NCBI GenBank assembly: GCA_030627235.1
Contig: DAOUSL010000004.1
Location: 1-64,000 of the forward strand
Length of the DNA: 64,000 nucleotides
Origin: Thioploca sp.
GTDB taxonomy: Bacteria; Pseudomonadota; Gammaproteobacteria; Beggiatoales; Beggiatoaceae
Direction: 5' to 3'
Shown here: piece after piece, positions 63,681-64,000 of the stretch
How the letters are laid out: each line of letters opens with the position of its first letter
How positions within the stretch are numbered: the first letter of the stretch is position 1
The notes under the pieces: model-generated
Databases searched by the model: none
The model's input: only the letters and a program-made list of their open reading frames with translations
Told to the model about the DNA's origin: nothing
Program-made: the position numbers and the translations under genes

Positions 63681-64000
63681 ATGCGTAAAATATTATTATT
63701 ATCTTTATTATTAAGCTCTTCTATAGTTATGGGAGCTGAAATAAGCGGATATGTTGGTAAACTACAATTTACTCCTGAATTTGCCAATAAAGCAGGTTTG
63801 GATGAAGAAGCTTGGACTGTTGATGGTAGAATCGATTTTGATTTACAAGAATATTTTTCAGTAGAATTTGGAATTGGGGCATTGTTTGTTGATGATGGCC
63901 AAAAATTTTCCCAAGAAGTATATTATATAGATGATTATTATTATCGAGATACATATACCGCAGAATCTTCTGAAACTGGTTTTTTACTTTCTGTAGCTGG
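63681..64000 (+). CDS. Outer-membrane beta-barrel protein, 5' part
   Basis: The coding sequence begins 18 bp after ffh and runs off the window. The visible 106 residues have a signal peptide (MRKILLLSLLLSSSIVMGA) and then amphipathic strands: EISGYVGKLQFTPEF, WTVDGRIDFDLQEYFSVEFGIG, and later FLLSVA. Tyrosines and acidic residues abound in the loops (YYIDDYYYRD). The layout suggests a small OmpA/OmpW-like barrel. The family cannot be fixed from the fragment. Confidence 0.7.
   Translation, partial: MRKILLLSLLLSSSIVMGAEISGYVGKLQFTPEFANKAGLDEEAWTVDGRIDFDLQEYFSVEFGIGALFVDDGQKFSQEVYYIDDYYYRDTYTAESSETGFLLSVA

Overview
The window is AT-rich chromosomal DNA (about one third G+C by eye) of a gammaproteobacterium. 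Diderm envelope genes (tamA, tamB, lolB, lptABC, kdsC, lpxC, lpoA) and division genes of gammaproteobacterial type place it there. A DsrS-like protein, SoeB/SoeC-like subunits of a sulfite-oxidising enzyme, a NarK-type nitrate transporter paired with a phosphatase-kinase fusion, and a V-type ATPase subunit I suggest a nitrate-using sulfur oxidiser. The many small palindromic repeats and decaying STAND-NTPase genes fit a Beggiatoaceae/Thiotrichales-like organism. That assignment is inference, because no rRNA gene is present.

Layout. 1-11 kb: end of an unknown gene, a very long tamB with five internal ~160-residue repeats, a nitroreductase, lolB, a stand-alone Hpt domain, and DUF4105 and DUF3015 envelope proteins. 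11-18 kb: a type I restriction-modification locus (hsdM, hsdS, hsdR) carrying between hsdS and hsdR a 526-bp cassette that holds one GxxExxY gene bounded by 45-bp inverted repeats. 18-26 kb: ubiX-metZ, an ABC exporter, a zinc-ribbon/nuclease-like protein, tamA and dsrS, interspersed with MITE-like palindromic elements. 26-30 kb: mazEF and the wreck of a TIR-like/STAND NTPase/TPR gene and of a small membrane protein, broken by palindromic repeats, an internal deletion and frameshifts. 30-38 kb: V-ATPase subunit I, accA, hisF, a PP2C-kinase fusion and narK.

38-45 kb holds an S24-like gene with queF, then the hprK-ptsN-hpf-rpoN-lptB-lptA-lptC-kdsC cluster. It combines lipopolysaccharide transport, sigma-54 and nitrogen-PTS regulation; where kdsD often stands there is only a class I aminotransferase remnant. 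45-52 kb: a coiled-coil protein with 13 Met-led heptads, an anti-sigma/antagonist-like pair, lpoA-yraN, an initiator tRNA with a clear promoter, an LprI-domain protein and a cation-diffusion-facilitator transporter. 52-59 kb: a trimmed division cluster (ddl, ftsQ, ftsA, ftsZ, lpxC, dciA-like, M23 peptidase) without murC/murB in front. 59-64 kb: soeBC-like genes without the catalytic soeA, an O-antigen-ligase-like protein, ffh and the start of an outer-membrane protein gene.

The most unusual items are the GxxExxY inverted-repeat cassette inside the hsd operon, the zinc-ribbon/Card1-like nuclease candidate beside tamA, the fragmented NTPase in which one palindrome is read through in frame and another supplies a stop, the Met-heptad protein, and the 480-bp periodicity of tamB. 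No CRISPR array, complete insertion sequence or rRNA gene was seen.
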